Shown here: positions 25,430 to 34,356 of the stretch, in pieces
How the letters are laid out: the number at the start of each line of letters is the position of its first letter
Position numbering within the stretch: position 1 is the stretch's first letter
From: CAZSNT01 sp964607765
Lineage (GTDB): Bacteria; Verrucomicrobiota; Lentisphaeria; Oligosphaerales; JABHEG01
Length of the DNA stretch: 64,000 bases
Assembly (NCBI GenBank): GCA_964607765.1
Contig: CAZSNT010000006.1
Location: 1 to 64,000 of the forward strand
Reading direction: 5' to 3'
Made by a program: the position numbers and the translations under genes
Notes under the pieces: generated by a model
Told to the model about the DNA's origin: nothing
The model's database searches: none
What the model saw: the letters and a program-made list of their open reading frames with translations, nothing else

Positions 25430-26218
25430 TCATTCGTCGGTCCCGCCGCCGGAGGCGGACGGGAGCGTGCGGAACGGTTCGGTCACGGTTGCCGGGATCT
25501 GCTGACCGTCGGCGTCCAGGAGCACCTCGACAGCCGCCAGCCCGGCCCCGGCAGGCGTTGCCCGGTATACCTCCCGGAGGATGCCGCGCGCGGCTTCGCC
25601 CGCGGCAGTGATGCCCTCGACGATCATCCCTTTCCTGGCTTCGAGCGCCATCCTCACTGCTTCGGCGGCGGCAGCCTTCTCGGCGGCCGGAGCTGCGGCC
25701 CACACGGCGGCGAACTCGCTGTTGACCGTGCTGTCCACGCCCCCGCCTGTGACGTACGTGAACATCCCGTCCAGCGTCGCGTCCCGACTGACTTCGCCGG
25801 TGAGCGGGTTGCGCGCCCAGCCTCCGAGCACGAGCCACGCCTGGTCGACGTTGCCGAAGTCGCGCATCGAGTTGAGCAGGCCCACGGCCACTCCGCCTTC
25901 CATGGCCGGTTGACCGCTCGGGAGGATCAGGGGCGTCCCGTCCGGGTTCCGAACCACCCGCTTGACCTGCGTGTACCCGGCCGCGCCGCTTTGCGGCACA
26001 TTGCTCAGGAAGTCCGCCACCACGGGCGAGCCGCTCTGCACCTGGGCCAGGCGCACCTGTTCGGTCACCGTGGCCAGACGTGCCTGCATCTCCGTCTGAC
26101 TGAGGGAGCGCGTGCTCTTGCAGCCCGCAGTGCCCATCAGCATCACCCCGGCGCACAGCACCCCGAGCGCCGCCATCGTGTTCGTCCACTTCGCATTCCG
26201 TCTCATCTCGCACCTCAT
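25430..26218 (-). CDS. Phage-encoded lipoprotein
   Basis: 262 residues. A signal peptide (ALGVLCAGVMLMG) ends in TAGC, a plausible lipobox, with Cys near residue 33. The mature part is Ala-rich and helical at the C-terminal end (AAEKAAAAEAVRMALEARKG). It is placed among the last tail genes. Candidates are a spanin-like or superinfection-exclusion lipoprotein, but no family is recognised. Confidence 0.6.
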   Translation of the reverse strand: MRCEMRRNAKWTNTMAALGVLCAGVMLMGTAGCKSTRSLSQTEMQARLATVTEQVRLAQVQSGSPVVADFLSNVPQSGAAGYTQVKRVVRNPDGTPLILPSGQPAMEGGVAVGLLNSMRDFGNVDQAWLVLGGWARNPLTGEVSRDATLDGMFTYVTGGGVDSTVNSEFAAVWAAAPAAEKAAAAEAVRMALEARKGMIVEGITAAGEAARGILREVYRATPAGAGLAAVEVLLDADGQQIPATVTEPFRTLPSASGGGTDE

Positions 26219-26307
26219 GTCCTATCCTTGGGTTGTGTTCCATCGGCCGACCCATCCGGGCCGACCGCACGTCACGTGTCCGTCATGGAATCGGTCCATC
26301 CCCCGGG

Positions 26308-27828
26308 TCACGCCCAGAAGTAGACCGCATCGGCAATGATCTCCTTGCGGGCCCGGTGGTTGTCCATGATCCACTCGCGCCGCCACACGCCCCGCGTCTC
26401 TCCGGAGGCGACGTCGCCCATGTAGAGGGCGTCCTCCTCGTCGGTGGGCGCGGAGAACGTGATGGTGGCGGGGGCGTGGCTCTCGCTCTCGGGGTTCTCG
26501 AACTGGCTGCTGCCGTCGGGGGCATCGAGTCCGAGATCGATGTCGGGCATGACCTGGAGATGGTCCCCGGCATTCCAGTTGGCGGCCGTGTGGTCGCGCA
26601 GGCCCTTGATGTCCCCGCCGTCGGCCAGGGCGAAGACAAGCCCCGAGTTCTCCAGGTTCTCGTTGTCGTTGAAGTCGCCGGTCACGCTTGAGAGGTAGAG
26701 GAAGCCCGCCGCGTCGTTGGTGCCCCAGTCGCCCGAGTTGACCTGGACCGAGACGATGCGTCCGGACGCGCCGGAGTTGGCCCCATCGACCACGTCCCCG
26801 ATGGCGGGGGCGTTGGTCCCGTTGTCGAAGGCCAGGCGTGTCCAGTCGCTGGCGGCCTCGCAGTAGAGCGTGGGCCCGGAGCGGTACTTCACATAGCGGC
26901 AGTCGCCCGCGCCTGCGTTGGCATCGACGTTCCTGACCCAGAACGACCTCCCGGGCCAGTCCGCGCCGCCGTCGATGTCGATTGTGCCCGAGTCCGTTGT
27001 CAGGCTCTGTCCGGTCGCGATGGTGGTGTCCGCCCCGCCAGGGCTGACCGTGTGGACGCACAGGTCGACCATGGTGTCGGCGGGGTCGTTGTTGCGGCCT
27101 ACCTCGAGGCGATAGCGGATCTTGCCTTCGCCGCCGGTCTCGTAGCCCTCGTAGTCCGGGCAGAAGTACCCGCGCGGATAGGCCAGCGTGAACACCTCCT
27201 GGGCGTCTGCTCCCGGCAGGCTGGCATTGACCACGTCGACGATGATGTAGCCCTGGTCGTCGGCCGCATGGATCGCTTCGCCGGTCACGTCGGCGGAGAC
27301 GTCGAGCGCCGGGCCCGGGCTGCCCCCGGAGCCCACCTGGATGGTGATCTCCTGGCGACTCTGGTCGTAGTCGATGTAGAGATCGTTGGCCCCCAGTCGC
27401 GCCGAGGCGCGGTGCATGGTCAGTCCCGTGATGTTCGTGCACACGACCGGGCTGAACTCGGGCATGTCGCCGCCCACGACCATGCCGAAGGTCTCTCGGC
27501 CGGACCGGCGGTTGCCGCCCAGCGCCAGTCGGAACGTGTCTCCGGCCTGGGGCGCGGCTGGAAGGTCGCGCGAGAGCGTGAGCGTATCGGTCCCCCCGTC
27601 GAAGGTCTGGACGTGGAACACCGCGCCCTGCAGCGCCGGGGTGACGGTGTCGGGGTCGAACCAGCCGACAGCCCCGTCCCAGTAGCCGCTACCCTCCGTG
27701 AGGGCGGCGTCGACAAGGGCGCGCACGGTGGCGCTGTCGACCGTGTACTGGGCCAGCGGGTCGCCGTCGGCGGCGAGGTAGCGGGACGCGAAGTAGGTCC
27801 TGAGCTTGTCTGCGGTTGGCGTCGGCAT
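26308..27828 (-). CDS. Phage tail-associated beta-rich protein
   Basis: 506 residues, no recognised family. It starts with a short helical N-terminus (PTADKLRTYFASRYL). Long beta-rich stretches then carry many Asp/Gly turns (GGTDTLTLSRDLPA, GASGRIVSVQVNSGDWG, GDFNDNENLENSG). The last 60 residues (ALYMGDVASGETRGVWRREWI) look like a fibronectin-type strand set. It lies in the distal tail operon, so a baseplate, spike or accessory fibre role is likely. Gly/Asp composition and position are the only evidence. Confidence 0.6.
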   Translation of the reverse strand: MPTPTADKLRTYFASRYLAADGDPLAQYTVDSATVRALVDAALTEGSGYWDGAVGWFDPDTVTPALQGAVFHVQTFDGGTDTLTLSRDLPAAPQAGDTFRLALGGNRRSGRETFGMVVGGDMPEFSPVVCTNITGLTMHRASARLGANDLYIDYDQSRQEITIQVGSGGSPGPALDVSADVTGEAIHAADDQGYIIVDVVNASLPGADAQEVFTLAYPRGYFCPDYEGYETGGEGKIRYRLEVGRNNDPADTMVDLCVHTVSPGGADTTIATGQSLTTDSGTIDIDGGADWPGRSFWVRNVDANAGAGDCRYVKYRSGPTLYCEAASDWTRLAFDNGTNAPAIGDVVDGANSGASGRIVSVQVNSGDWGTNDAAGFLYLSSVTGDFNDNENLENSGLVFALADGGDIKGLRDHTAANWNAGDHLQVMPDIDLGLDAPDGSSQFENPESESHAPATITFSAPTDEEDALYMGDVASGETRGVWRREWIMDNHRARKEIIADAVYFWA

Positions 27829-27846
27829 GATGTGTCTCTCCTGTGG

Positions 27847-28422
27847 TTACTGGGTGACGGTGATGGTGAAGAGGCCGGGGCTCGTGCCGTCGGCGATCTC
27901 GATCTGTGACGGGAGCCTGGGCGGCTCCTGAGCGAAGAAGCGCCAGGCGCGGCGGGTGGATTCGTTGCCGTACTCGTCCATGGCCTCCACCCGCAGGAAA
28001 TGCCAGACGCCCCCGATGCCGTTCAGCTCGAACGGCCCGTCGATGCGGATGGGCACATCCCTGAAGTCGCTCGCCGGGCGGTCGAACACGCGCCGTTCGC
28101 TGCCATTTGCCTCACGGTGGTAGAGCCGGTAGCGCTGTGCGCCGGCGAGAGGGTTCCACTGGATCTGGGGCGTGGTTGTCGGGCTCTCGAAGATGGGGGT
28201 GGCGATCCCCTCGGGCGCAGAATCGTGGACTTCCACTGCCAGGCACTCGTCGGCCCGAAGCGGCACGGGCACCGACCGCTCGAGGGTCTCAAGAAGCAGC
28301 GGGCCGTAGAGCTTCGTTCCGTTGACGAACACCCAGCTCTCCAGCGCCGTATCGTCCACGATCCAGGAAAGCAGGCTGTGCCGCGCACCGTCCGCGATCA
28401 GGTTGGTGTGTTCGTTCAGCAT
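27847..28422 (-). CDS. Tail protein with fibronectin-III-like domain
   Basis: 191 residues from the ATG at 28422, which shares one base with the upstream stop (TGATG). The central part (IQWNPLAGAQRYRLYHREANGSERRVFDRPA) has the W..v..A..Y.ly pattern of a fibronectin type III fold, followed by WHFLRVEAMDEYGNES, another FnIII-like strand pair. Such domains are frequent in phage tail proteins. It is translated together with the 249-residue gene upstream. Confidence 0.6.
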   Translation of the reverse strand: MLNEHTNLIADGARHSLLSWIVDDTALESWVFVNGTKLYGPLLLETLERSVPVPLRADECLAVEVHDSAPEGIATPIFESPTTTPQIQWNPLAGAQRYRLYHREANGSERRVFDRPASDFRDVPIRIDGPFELNGIGGVWHFLRVEAMDEYGNESTRRAWRFFAQEPPRLPSQIEIADGTSPGLFTITVTQ

Positions 28423-29171
28423 CAGCGGTAGTCCTCGTAGAGGTTGCAGGTCAGCGAGAGCCACCGTTCGCTGCCGAACCGGACTTCGCGCCAGGGGATG
28501 CGCGGCAGCGGGGCAAGGGGATCGGGCGTGAACGTCCCGCCGTCGTCGAGCCACTGTTCGAACGGGTCGAGACCGGGGGCCATGGTGTTGCGCGTCATCG
28601 ATCCGGACGTGTCGATGCAGATGATGACTTCGCGCGGATGCGGGAGCGTGGGATCGCCCTTGCAGTCCTCGTAGGCGGCCACAAGGTCGGCGGCAGCCGG
28701 GTGGCGGACGATGGTGCGGTAGTTGATCTCCGGCGGGCACGTGCGGTCCGGCGGGATGATGTCCAACGTGTCGTGGCCGGCCACCTTGTGGACAGCGGCG
28801 AAATCAGGCGGCCCGTTGGCGGCGACCAGGGCGTTCCAGCGCACCACGTCTGCATCCCAGTTGGCCTGGCCGTATTCGGGGTTGTAGCGGCTGAAGTAGA
28901 CCGAACTGGCCTCATCGATGAAGATCAGGATCATGCCCGGGGCCATACCGCCCTTCAGCGGCACGACCTGACCGTCGACGGCCATGGCGATGGGCCCGGA
29001 CTGATCGCGCTTGGTCATCGAGGCGACCTTGAGCGCCACATCCACGCCGTCGGCGGCCATGCCCGCGATGGCGAGCATGCCGGACTTGGAGGGCGAGCCG
29101 AGCCGGTAGGCAACCACGCGCCCGTCGACGCCCATCAGGGGAACCACTGTGCTGCCTGACTTGATGGGCAT
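28422..29171 (-). CDS. Tail-module protein with MIDAS-like DTSGSM motif
   Basis: 249 residues. The N-terminal half is beta-rich (VVPLMGVDGRVVAYRLGSPS, IAMAVDGQVVPLKGG). Near residue 188 comes REVIICIDTSGSMTRN, the DxSxS metal-binding signature of von Willebrand factor A domains. Only about 55 residues follow it, far too few for a full vWA fold in the usual order. Either the fold is circularly arranged with the N-terminal half or the motif is fortuitous. Position is the distal tail operon. Confidence 0.55.
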   Translation of the reverse strand: MPIKSGSTVVPLMGVDGRVVAYRLGSPSKSGMLAIAGMAADGVDVALKVASMTKRDQSGPIAMAVDGQVVPLKGGMAPGMILIFIDEASSVYFSRYNPEYGQANWDADVVRWNALVAANGPPDFAAVHKVAGHDTLDIIPPDRTCPPEINYRTIVRHPAAADLVAAYEDCKGDPTLPHPREVIICIDTSGSMTRNTMAPGLDPFEQWLDDGGTFTPDPLAPLPRIPWREVRFGSERWLSLTCNLYEDYR

Positions 29172-29173
29172 GG

Positions 29174-30208
29174 TCAGGGCTCCGGGATGACGTCGAGGGT
29201 GAAGGACGAGCCCGCCGTGACGCCGTCGCTGTCGACGTGGCGGACGCTGATCGTGTGGGAGGACGTGTTCTCGTCGCTGACCGCCTTGAGGACGGGCGGC
29301 ACGCCCGAGTAGCGGACATAGGCGTAGTAGGCCCCGCCCGAGTATTCGGTTCCCAGCACCAGGAAGCCGAACCGGTTAGCCGCGAGGGACCAGGATCCGT
29401 TCGTCGTCCCGATGAAGTTGCCCGGACCAAGACCGCTCGTGCCCACGCGAAAGCGCATCACCTCACCGATCCGCAGCGCGGCGGCCTCCCCGTCGGGCAG
29501 ATCCGGGCCGGTGTAGGCGATGGTTTGAAGGCGGCTGTCCCCGTCGGGTTTGGTGACCTGCACCTTCCACGGCTCTCCCGAGCTCGCGGAGACCATGCAG
29601 GCGTAGCCGTCGAGAATCGTCTCCCCGCTGGCGTTCTCGATCAACAGACGCGGCGCGTCGCTGACCGGGAAGTGCACCAGCGCCCACTGCTCGCCGGTCC
29701 CCGTCTGTTTCCAGAGGATGCGGCAGGAACCGCTCCAGCCGCTGCGCAGCTTGGCCGTTAGAGCCGGGTTGGGGTCGGCGTAGTCGTGTGCTTCGACCGA
29801 GACATCCAGCTTGGCCGGGCTCACGCCGAAGAGCATGGCGTGACCGACCTTGCCGTCCTTCAGGGGCTCCTGCAGGACCACGTACCGGCACTCGTGGCGG
29901 TTGGCGGCCGGGATGTCGGCGAAGAGCTTGACGTCGAGTACCGGTCCGCCCGTGCGGAAGCGCTGCTCGCTGTCGGGATCGTCCGGGCGCACGGCCAGGT
30001 CGTCGATCCACAGGGTCGAAAACTGGTCCTGGTCAGCCCCGGTCTTGTTGCGCACCAGGACGATGCCTTGGCGGTAGCTCCCCGCCATGGAGCGTGCGCC
30101 GAAGCTGTTCCGGCGCTGCCGGTAGTCCAGGGCGGCATCGACGAACGCGTTCCAGTCGTCGGCCCGGGGCCGGAAGCTCTGTCCGCTGGCAACCTTCCTG
30201 AGCGTCAT
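29174..30208 (-). CDS. Phage tail protein, 344 aa
   Basis: 344 residues from the ATG at 30208. The N-terminus (RKVASGQSFRPRADDWNAFVDAALDYRQ) is typical of a recurring phage minor structural protein whose family name I cannot give. The rest is beta-rich (HECRYVVLQEPLKDGKVG, SGSCRILWKQTGTGEQWAL). It lies two bases before the 249-residue gene and belongs to the distal tail set. No enzymatic motif is seen. Confidence 0.6.
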   Translation of the reverse strand: MTLRKVASGQSFRPRADDWNAFVDAALDYRQRRNSFGARSMAGSYRQGIVLVRNKTGADQDQFSTLWIDDLAVRPDDPDSEQRFRTGGPVLDVKLFADIPAANRHECRYVVLQEPLKDGKVGHAMLFGVSPAKLDVSVEAHDYADPNPALTAKLRSGWSGSCRILWKQTGTGEQWALVHFPVSDAPRLLIENASGETILDGYACMVSASSGEPWKVQVTKPDGDSRLQTIAYTGPDLPDGEAAALRIGEVMRFRVGTSGLGPGNFIGTTNGSWSLAANRFGFLVLGTEYSGGAYYAYVRYSGVPPVLKAVSDENTSSHTISVRHVDSDGVTAGSSFTLDVIPEP

Positions 30209-30222
30209 GAGTCGCGTCCCCC

Positions 30223-31032
30223 CTATATCCCCAGGCTGCCGAAGTTGGTGCCGTAGTAGACCTTCTCGATGTAGACGGCTACCGGCTTCTTCACGACCTG
30301 CTTGACGGTGTCGTCCACCTCGTCGGCGTAGCGGACCCACATGTAGTCCCAGCCCAGTTTGCTGCCGACGGAGATCCCCCCGACCGTGAAGCTGGTACGG
30401 TTCTGGGAGACGGCGAAGCGGTAGGTGATCTCCCAGAGGTCGTCGCGCCCGTCGCCCCGCCGGACGCCGCTCGCCCCCAGGAACAGGACCTCGCCGGGAT
30501 CGAACCCCCGGAACGGGTCGTTGTTGTACATCCCGGTCTTGCGGGCGAGGCGCGCGCGGAAGGTCTCGGTTACGGTCGTGCGGGGCAGGAAGTGGGTCTC
30601 GGTGAAGTTGTAGACCGGCTGGATGATGTCGACGCCCGCCACGTTCTCGCCGTCGTAGCCGACAGCCCCCTCGTAGTTCGGGGCGCTCGAGGGGTAGCGG
30701 TTGCGGGTCGAGATCGACTGGGTGATGTGCTGTGTGCCTCCCCCGGTGTCGAAGGTGTAGACCGTCTCGGGATCGTCCCCGTCTTCGGTCGTGTTGTGGA
30801 GCTGATAGCGGACGATGACCTTGAACGTGTCGTCGTTGATCCGCTCCTCGACCTCGACTGAGTCCCGCCTCAGGTCGTTGAACCACTCGCTGCTCGCGCC
30901 GTGGACGGCCAGGACTGCATCGTCCTCGTCGGCCGCATCGAAGACGAAGTACGGCACGTCGGCGGTCACGTAGTTGCCGTAGTTGTTCATCGCCTGCGTG
31001 CGGTCGAAAAATGCCTGTTCCACTCGCGCCAT
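30223..31032 (-). CDS. Phage tail protein, 269 aa
   Basis: 269 residues, no family recognised. The composition is acidic and aromatic-rich (NYGNYVTADVPYFVFDAADED, WEITYRFAVSQNRTSFTVGG, YMWVRYADEVDD). It follows the tape measure protein directly, the usual place of the distal tail protein, so that role is the best inference. It has no signal peptide or membrane segment. Confidence 0.55.
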   Translation of the reverse strand: MARVEQAFFDRTQAMNNYGNYVTADVPYFVFDAADEDDAVLAVHGASSEWFNDLRRDSVEVEERINDDTFKVIVRYQLHNTTEDGDDPETVYTFDTGGGTQHITQSISTRNRYPSSAPNYEGAVGYDGENVAGVDIIQPVYNFTETHFLPRTTVTETFRARLARKTGMYNNDPFRGFDPGEVLFLGASGVRRGDGRDDLWEITYRFAVSQNRTSFTVGGISVGSKLGWDYMWVRYADEVDDTVKQVVKKPVAVYIEKVYYGTNFGSLGI

Positions 31033-31046
31033 CGACGTGCGTTCTC

Positions 31047-33554
31047 CTATGTGAAGGCCAGGCCGGAGGCGTTCTGCTCATCCAGCTTGCGGTTGGTCTG
31101 TTTCTGCTGCCGCACCATCTCGGCGGTGTTGGCGGCGACGGTGTCCGAGGCCCCGGCGGCGGCCAGCGCCCGCAGATCGGTCGAGTCGAAGGCCCCCTGG
31201 ACTTCGATCTTCCCCCCGGCACCCGCGACGGCGGGAGCGGCGGCATGCACACGTTCGATAAGGGACTCGATGCGGCCTGCGTCGGGCGGTTCTCTCGCAC
31301 CCTCCCGCGCTTCGCCGCGCTTCCGGGCGGCCTCGGCGATGGCCGTGCGCCACTCTGTCCGGGCGTCCGCCAGTGCCTGCGCCGATGTCCTGAGATCGGC
31401 GGCTGCCTGTTCGTCGAGGGCCGAGCGTTCGGTTGCGGCGTCACGGTCGGCCTCGCGACGGGCCTGCTGCATCTCGGCCACGCGGCCGCTGTTGCCGATG
31501 GCCTCCTGCCGCCGGAGCTCGGCCATGCGTTCGCCCTGGCGGTCGACCAGGCCTGCGTCCTCGCTCGCGTGCCGCCGGGCGAGTTCCTGCCGGTCGGCGT
31601 CGAAGACGCTCTCGATGGACTGCATTTCGCTCGCGAGCTCGGCCTGCTGTCCGGCGTATTCCTCGCGGAGCATCCGCTTCGCGCCCTCGGTGTCGAGGCT
31701 CTGGTCGAAGTAGCCCATCACGTCGATGGCGATCTCGCCGATCCACTGCTGAGCGCTTCGGATGCCGGACTGGATGCGGTTCCATCCCTTGAAGATCAGG
31801 GCCACCAGGTCGAGCCACATCCGGCCCATGGCCTGCGTGACCTTGAGCCAGCCGAACTCGATCAGGTGGAAACCGTCGAGAAGGGGCTCGGCGATCCCGT
31901 TTCGGATGGCGATCTCCTTGAGCGCGAACCACAGCGTCTGCCAGGTCTTCAAGAGGCCGGCCTTGACACCGATCCACACGTCGAGGATGCCGTGCTTGAG
32001 ATCGAGCCAGAGTGCAAGCAAGCTGTTCACGCCTTCCTGGAAGGCGAGCTTCAGCGAGAGCCACAGGATGCGGCCCGCGAGCTGGATGTCCCCGGCGGCC
32101 AGCGCGTCGCCGATCCCCTTGAAGGCGGCCCGGGCTGTCTCGCTCAGCCAGGCGAAATGCTCGCCCAGCCAGGCGATGGCCTTGCCGCCCACTCCGGAGG
32201 CGTGGACCAGGTAGCCGCCGAGGGCGACCACCGCGACCGACACCAGGCCGATGGGGGTCAGAAGTGCGGCGAGAACGCTGCCGATGAGACCGATGGCCGA
32301 ACCGACGGCCGAGGCGATGGAGGCGAGTCCCCCGAGAGCGAAGGCCAGGATCGAGGCCGCCGTACCGGTGGCCACGAGAATGCCCCCAACCGCGCCGACA
32401 GCACCGACGATCTTGAACGCCGTGACGACCACGTCCTTGTTCTCACGGATCAGTTCCCGCAGCAACTTGGCGTACCGCGTAATCGCTTTGGCTGCTTTGC
32501 CCACGGGTTCGGCCAGGGCCTCCCCGATGACCGACAGCACCGAAAGCCCCGCCTGCCTGAGCTGGGCCAGGCTGTGCATCAGCGTCCCGGTCATCTTCGC
32601 GTAGGCCTCGCCCGTGGCACCGGCCCGGCCGCCCATCGCCGCCAGGTCATCCCCGAAACCCTGCATGTTCTTCAGCGCCGGAAGCACACCCCGGAGGGCG
32701 CGCACGTTCGGGAAGAGCCTGGCGATGGCGTCGGGCGGGAGCTGGGAGATGCGCTTGAACACGCCCACCAGTCCCTCGGACTGGAGCGTGGCCGACGACA
32801 TCTCGAAGCCCAGGCTGCGGGCGTACTCAGCCGCCTCGGCCGTGGGCTTGAGGAACGTGGAGATGATGGCATTGAGTGCGGTGACCGCGTTCTCGGTCCT
32901 GACGCCGTTCCGGGTCATCGTCGCCAGGGCCGCGCCCATCTCGTCCATCGAAACCCCGGCGGTCGCGGCGGTCGTGGCCACCATGCCGATGCTGGGAGCG
33001 AGTTCGGCGAAGGTGGTCTTGCCGCGCTTGACGACGGTGAAGAGCCAGTCGGAGACATCGGCCGCCCGTTCGGCCTCCAGCCCGTAGGCGTTCAGGATGG
33101 TGGTGATCGCGTCGGCGGCGACCCCGGTGTCGGTCAGTCCCGCCTTGGCTGCGCGCGCTGACGCCGCCAGCACGCCCAGGGCCTTCTCTGCGGGCACCGA
33201 GGCGGAGAGGATGTCGTAGAGCCCCTTGGCGAGCGTGCCGGTGCTCTCGCCGAACTCGACCGACAGGTCCCGGATGCCTTCCCGGAATCCGGGCATGTGC
33301 TTCTCGGGCTCGTCGAGCATCGTGGCGACGTTGGCCATCTGCTGCTCGAAGTCGGCATAGACCTTCACGCCCGCGACGAACGGCGTCGCCATGACCCCGC
33401 TCATCAGCATCATGCGCCTGCCGACATCGGTCACCGAGGCCGCAAAGCCCCGAAGCCGCTTCTGAGCCGCACGAAGCCCGCGCACCAGCGCGGAGTTGTT
33501 CACGGTCAACTCCACGTAGGCGGCTCCGGCTCTGATGTCGGCACTGGACGGCAT
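31047..33554 (-). CDS. Phage tail tape measure protein (TP901 type)
   Basis: 835 residues. The N-terminal 350 residues match the TP901 tape-measure core (GLRAAQKRLRGFAASVTDVGRR, MANVATMLDE, LSVEFGESTGTLAKGLYDILSAS, GVAADAITTILNAYGL). Hydrophobic segments follow (VGAVGGILVATGTAASILAFALGGLASI, IGLIGSVLAALLTPIG), then amphipathic helices, and a coiled, Ala/Glu/Arg-rich C-terminus. It sets tail length and implies a tail of roughly 125 nm if about 0.15 nm per residue applies. The preceding tail-chaperone genes are in the standard order. Confidence 0.92.
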   Translation of the reverse strand: MPSSADIRAGAAYVELTVNNSALVRGLRAAQKRLRGFAASVTDVGRRMMLMSGVMATPFVAGVKVYADFEQQMANVATMLDEPEKHMPGFREGIRDLSVEFGESTGTLAKGLYDILSASVPAEKALGVLAASARAAKAGLTDTGVAADAITTILNAYGLEAERAADVSDWLFTVVKRGKTTFAELAPSIGMVATTAATAGVSMDEMGAALATMTRNGVRTENAVTALNAIISTFLKPTAEAAEYARSLGFEMSSATLQSEGLVGVFKRISQLPPDAIARLFPNVRALRGVLPALKNMQGFGDDLAAMGGRAGATGEAYAKMTGTLMHSLAQLRQAGLSVLSVIGEALAEPVGKAAKAITRYAKLLRELIRENKDVVVTAFKIVGAVGAVGGILVATGTAASILAFALGGLASIASAVGSAIGLIGSVLAALLTPIGLVSVAVVALGGYLVHASGVGGKAIAWLGEHFAWLSETARAAFKGIGDALAAGDIQLAGRILWLSLKLAFQEGVNSLLALWLDLKHGILDVWIGVKAGLLKTWQTLWFALKEIAIRNGIAEPLLDGFHLIEFGWLKVTQAMGRMWLDLVALIFKGWNRIQSGIRSAQQWIGEIAIDVMGYFDQSLDTEGAKRMLREEYAGQQAELASEMQSIESVFDADRQELARRHASEDAGLVDRQGERMAELRRQEAIGNSGRVAEMQQARREADRDAATERSALDEQAAADLRTSAQALADARTEWRTAIAEAARKRGEAREGAREPPDAGRIESLIERVHAAAPAVAGAGGKIEVQGAFDSTDLRALAAAGASDTVAANTAEMVRQQKQTNRKLDEQNASGLAFT

Positions 33555-33557
33555 CTG

Positions 33558-33983
33558 CTACTTCGCCTTGTCTGCTTCGGTGTTCACGAAGATGTCCTTG
33601 AGGATCCGCAGGCCCTTGCCCTTGATCACGGTCTTCGGCTTCTGCCTGTGGGGGTTGAAGTCCTCGGCCTTGTAGGGACGGTGCTTGCGCGGGTCGCGGT
33701 TCACGTTGGCGATCAGAGCCATGATTGCCGCCGTGTGCCGCCACCCATCGCGGCTGCGCGCTTCGGACATCCACAGCAGTTCCCGCAGCGTGCGCGGCCC
33801 AGGGTCTACTCCGGCGACGGCTGCGAGCTCGAAGAGCGATCGGTAGGCGAGGAGAGCGCGGCCTCGATCTGCCGGTCCAGTTCGGGGTCTTCCAGCCTTG
33901 CCTGGGCGTACTCCACCGCCCTCGCTTCCACCGCCTGCAATTTCGCAAGCGCCTTGTGGAGCACCCGGCGCTTGCCCCTGGGG
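33558..33983 (-). CDS. Tail assembly chaperone C-terminal part reached by -1 frameshift
   Basis: In the -1 frame relative to the preceding chaperone gene, an uninterrupted frame runs from the slippery site T TTT TTC (33989-33983) to a stop at 33558, adding 141 residues for a 238-residue fusion. Its latter part (SLFELAAVAGVDPGPRTLRE, LLWMSEARSRDGWRHTA, IMALIANVNRDP) looks conserved. It begins well before the first ATG (33770), which would cut that helix. Position between tail tube and tape measure genes is where G/GT-type frameshifted chaperones occur. The alternative is a separate gene starting at 33770 (70 residues). Confidence 0.65.
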   Translation of the reverse strand, partial: PQGQAPGAPQGACEIAGGGSEGGGVRPGKAGRPRTGPADRGRALLAYRSLFELAAVAGVDPGPRTLRELLWMSEARSRDGWRHTAAIMALIANVNRDPRKHRPYKAEDFNPHRQKPKTVIKGKGLRILKDIFVNTEADKAK

Positions 33984-34273
33984 AAAAAATCGACCAGTTC
34001 CTCCAGCAGAGCGGTGGTGGCGTGTTCGATGGCGTCGCCCGCCATGGCCCGCCCGAAGTCCTCGTCGCTAACCTGCTGGGCGTCTGCCTCGGGCCTGCAG
34101 ACGACATAGATCACGTCGCAGAGAAGCACGGGGTCCGTGGACAGCCGCTCGAGGAGATCCCCCTCGACCGCCTCCATCAGGTTCACGTCCAGTTCGGTGC
34201 GCACGCGCTTGATGGCATCGACGTTGACGCAGACCGTCCAGGTGCGGCCCGCGTTGTCTTTGAAGGTCTTCAC
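33806..34273 (-). CDS. Tail assembly chaperone (zero-frame product)
   Basis: 155 residues. The N-terminus (MKTFKDNAGRTWTVCVNVDAIKRVR) is typical of phage tail-assembly chaperones, followed by helical segments and a Ser-rich end. Codons 95-97 read GAT TTT TTC, giving the heptamer T TTT TTC, in frame for -1 slippage. It lies between tail tube and tape measure genes. A short and a frameshifted long form are both expected. Confidence 0.7.
   Translation of the reverse strand: MKTFKDNAGRTWTVCVNVDAIKRVRTELDVNLMEAVEGDLLERLSTDPVLLCDVIYVVCRPEADAQQVSDEDFGRAMAGDAIEHATTALLEELVDFFPRGKRRVLHKALAKLQAVEARAVEYAQARLEDPELDRQIEAALSSPTDRSSSSQPSPE
33983..33989 (-). promoter_or_regulatory. -1 slippery heptamer T TTT TTC
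   Basis: The heptamer fits X XXY YYZ with the zero frame exactly as required (GAT TTT TTC CCC). A following GC-rich stretch (CCCCAGGGGCAAGCG) can form a small hairpin (CCCC/GGGG). Confidence 0.6.
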
Positions 34274-34356
34274 TGGTCTTCACTCCTTCCGTCAGGTTGA
34301 GGATCAGGCCGCGGGACGGGCGGCCGGGAGATGACCGCCCGTCCCGCGATCAGTGA

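Noticed and set aside
31011..33161. 716-aa rightward open frame
   Set aside because: Antisense shadow of the tape measure gene.
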